Positions 37,428-38,381 of a DNA stretch of 38,381 nt are shown one piece after another; position 1 is the stretch's first letter, and every line of letters begins with the position of its first letter. The notes under the pieces were generated by a model. The model had not been told where the DNA came from. It ran no database searches and was given only the letters and a program-made list of their open reading frames with translations. A program made the position numbers and the translations under genes. The DNA comes from DASVEE01 sp036399695. Lineage in GTDB: Bacteria > Acidobacteriota > Thermoanaerobaculia > Gp7-AA8. The stretch lies in contig DASWMP010000405.1 in the NCBI GenBank assembly GCA_036399695.1, positions 1-38,381 of the forward strand, given 5' to 3'.

Positions 37428-38309
37428 ATGATGGACGTACGCATCGGCACGCGAGGCAGCCAGCTCGCCCTCTGGCAGGCCAACACGGTAGCGAACCGGC
37501 TCAGCGAGCAGGGCTACCGCCCCGAGATCGTCATCGTGAAGACGACCGGGGACAAGCGGCAGGACGTGTCGCTGTCGACGATCGGCGGCAAGGGGCTGTT
37601 CATCAAGGAGCTGGAGGAAGCGCTCGCCCGCCGCGAAGTCGACGTGGCCGTGCACAGCCTGAAGGACGTGCCGTCGCTGATCCCGGACCAGTTCGTACTG
37701 GCCGGCTTCCTCGAGCGCGCCGACCCGCGCGACGCGTGGGTGCATCCGGAGCACGTGGCTATCGGCGAGCTGCCGGACGGCTCGGTGATCGGCACCAGCG
37801 CCCCGCGCCGCCGCGCCCAGCTCCGCCAGCATTACCCGCGGCTGGTCGTGGAGGAGATCCGCGGCAACGTCGAGACGCGCATCAACAAGATGCACGCCGG
37901 TCTGTACGCCGGGATCATTCTCGCGAACGCCGGTCTGACGCGCCTCGGGCGGGAGTCCGAGATCACGAGCCTGTTCGACGTGGACACGATGGTGCCGGCC
38001 TGCGGCCAGGGCATCGTGGTCATCGAAGCGCTGCGCGATCGCGCCGACGCCGTTGCCGCCGCCCGGGCCATTACCCATGCGCCGTCGGAGCTGGCGGCCG
38101 TGACGGAGCGGGGCGTGCTGCAGAAGTTCGGGGAGACGCTGGACTGTACCTCCGCGGTGGCCGTGCATTCGGATGGGGCTTCTGTGCGCGCGTTCGTCTC
38201 CGACCTGGACGGCACGCGCGCCATCCGCGCGCAGGGCCAGACCGTGGATGAGGTGTACGCCGCGCTGGTAGCCCAGGGCGCCATGGAGTTGCTGTGCAGA
38301 CAGGGATAA
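37428..38309 (+). CDS. hemC: Porphobilinogen deaminase (hydroxymethylbilane synthase)
   Basis: A 293-residue enzyme joining four porphobilinogens into hydroxymethylbilane. RIGTRGSQLALWQA, TTGDKRQD, GGKGLFIKELEEAL, VHSLKDVP and GTSAPRRRAQL are the conserved active-site segments. The dipyrromethane-cofactor cysteine is in ETLDCTSAVAVH; most family members have Gly-Gly before it, here Leu-Asp. The start may be the ATG at 37428 or the adjacent one at 37431. hemD (uroporphyrinogen III synthase) often follows but would lie beyond the window. Full length. Confidence 0.95.
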   Translation: MMDVRIGTRGSQLALWQANTVANRLSEQGYRPEIVIVKTTGDKRQDVSLSTIGGKGLFIKELEEALARREVDVAVHSLKDVPSLIPDQFVLAGFLERADPRDAWVHPEHVAIGELPDGSVIGTSAPRRRAQLRQHYPRLVVEEIRGNVETRINKMHAGLYAGIILANAGLTRLGRESEITSLFDVDTMVPACGQGIVVIEALRDRADAVAAARAITHAPSELAAVTERGVLQKFGETLDCTSAVAVHSDGASVRAFVSDLDGTRAIRAQGQTVDEVYAALVAQGAMELLCRQG

Positions 38310-38330
38310 CGATGGGATCTGATCTTTCTC

Positions 38331-38381
38331 GGAGTGCGGTGGCAAAGCCACCGCTCTTTTACACGTGTAGCAGAGCGGTGG
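38331..38381. repeat. GAGTGCGGTGGC element, cut by the window edge
   Basis: The last 51 bases follow the element at 32958-33027: left hairpin GCGGTGGC/GCCACCGC, then TTACACGTGTAGC, then GAGCGGTGG. The right hairpin is truncated by the edge. Confidence 0.85.

Overview
The window is GC-rich, gene-dense bacterial chromosome carrying mostly core metabolism. No tRNA, rRNA, transposase, integrase, phage gene or CRISPR array was recognised. The gene mix fits a Gram-negative heterotroph with complex regulation, and I lean towards Acidobacteriota. That mix is a succinylase-type lysine pathway, MurNAc/anhydroMurNAc recycling, a FHA-GAF-SpoIIE phosphatase, a receiver protein with a long disordered tail, a fulvocin-C-like precursor and HemX-HemA-HemC. 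The phylum is inference; no marker gene in the window settles it.

Layout. 1-663: no gene, but a degenerate 21-bp tandem repeat field. 664-2036 (minus): two-gene osmoprotectant-type ABC importer. 2280-3681 (plus): glycosyltransferase and RmlC-like cupin. 3854-10325 (plus): lysine branch asd, lysC, dapB, dapA, dapD and a DapC-like aminotransferase. 10322-15114: DUF547 protein, class A beta-lactamase-like hydrolase, M15-like peptidase, a 43-bp hairpin array, a small coiled-coil protein (minus) and a glutamine-synthetase/Pup-ligase-fold enzyme. 15205-19150 (minus): a scaffold-like response regulator and cobalamin adenosyltransferase, then a fulvocin-like precursor with a four-helix membrane partner. 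19216-25115 (plus): phosphodiesterase, DUF4177, gpmI, histidine phosphatase, argS and a small membrane protein. 25160-32576 (minus): cold-shock protein, DUF4081-GNAT, cardiolipin-synthase-like PLD, EEP phosphohydrolase and the operon murQ-anmK-nagA-nagB. 32601-38309: UPF0158 protein, FHA-GAF-phosphatase (minus), then GNAT, hemX-like, hemA, hemC.

How genes work together. asd/lysC/dapB/dapA/dapD/aminotransferase supply diaminopimelate and lysine. MurQ/AnmK/NagA/NagB return cell-wall amino sugars to fructose-6-phosphate. HemA and HemC make tetrapyrrole precursors, with HemX as probable membrane partner. Many neighbours overlap by ATGA or GTGA, so translational coupling is common.

The most striking non-coding feature is how densely gene junctions are filled by short palindromic elements of several unrelated families, some repeated across the window. 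One element sits exactly at a former lysC/dapB overlap and is flanked by a 19-bp direct repeat, which looks like a target duplication. The best candidates for something undescribed are: the Pup-ligase-fold enzyme beside a 62-residue coiled-coil protein; the fulvocin-like precursor with its membrane partner; the receiver scaffold with five internal repeats and a PopZ-like end; and the repeat elements.
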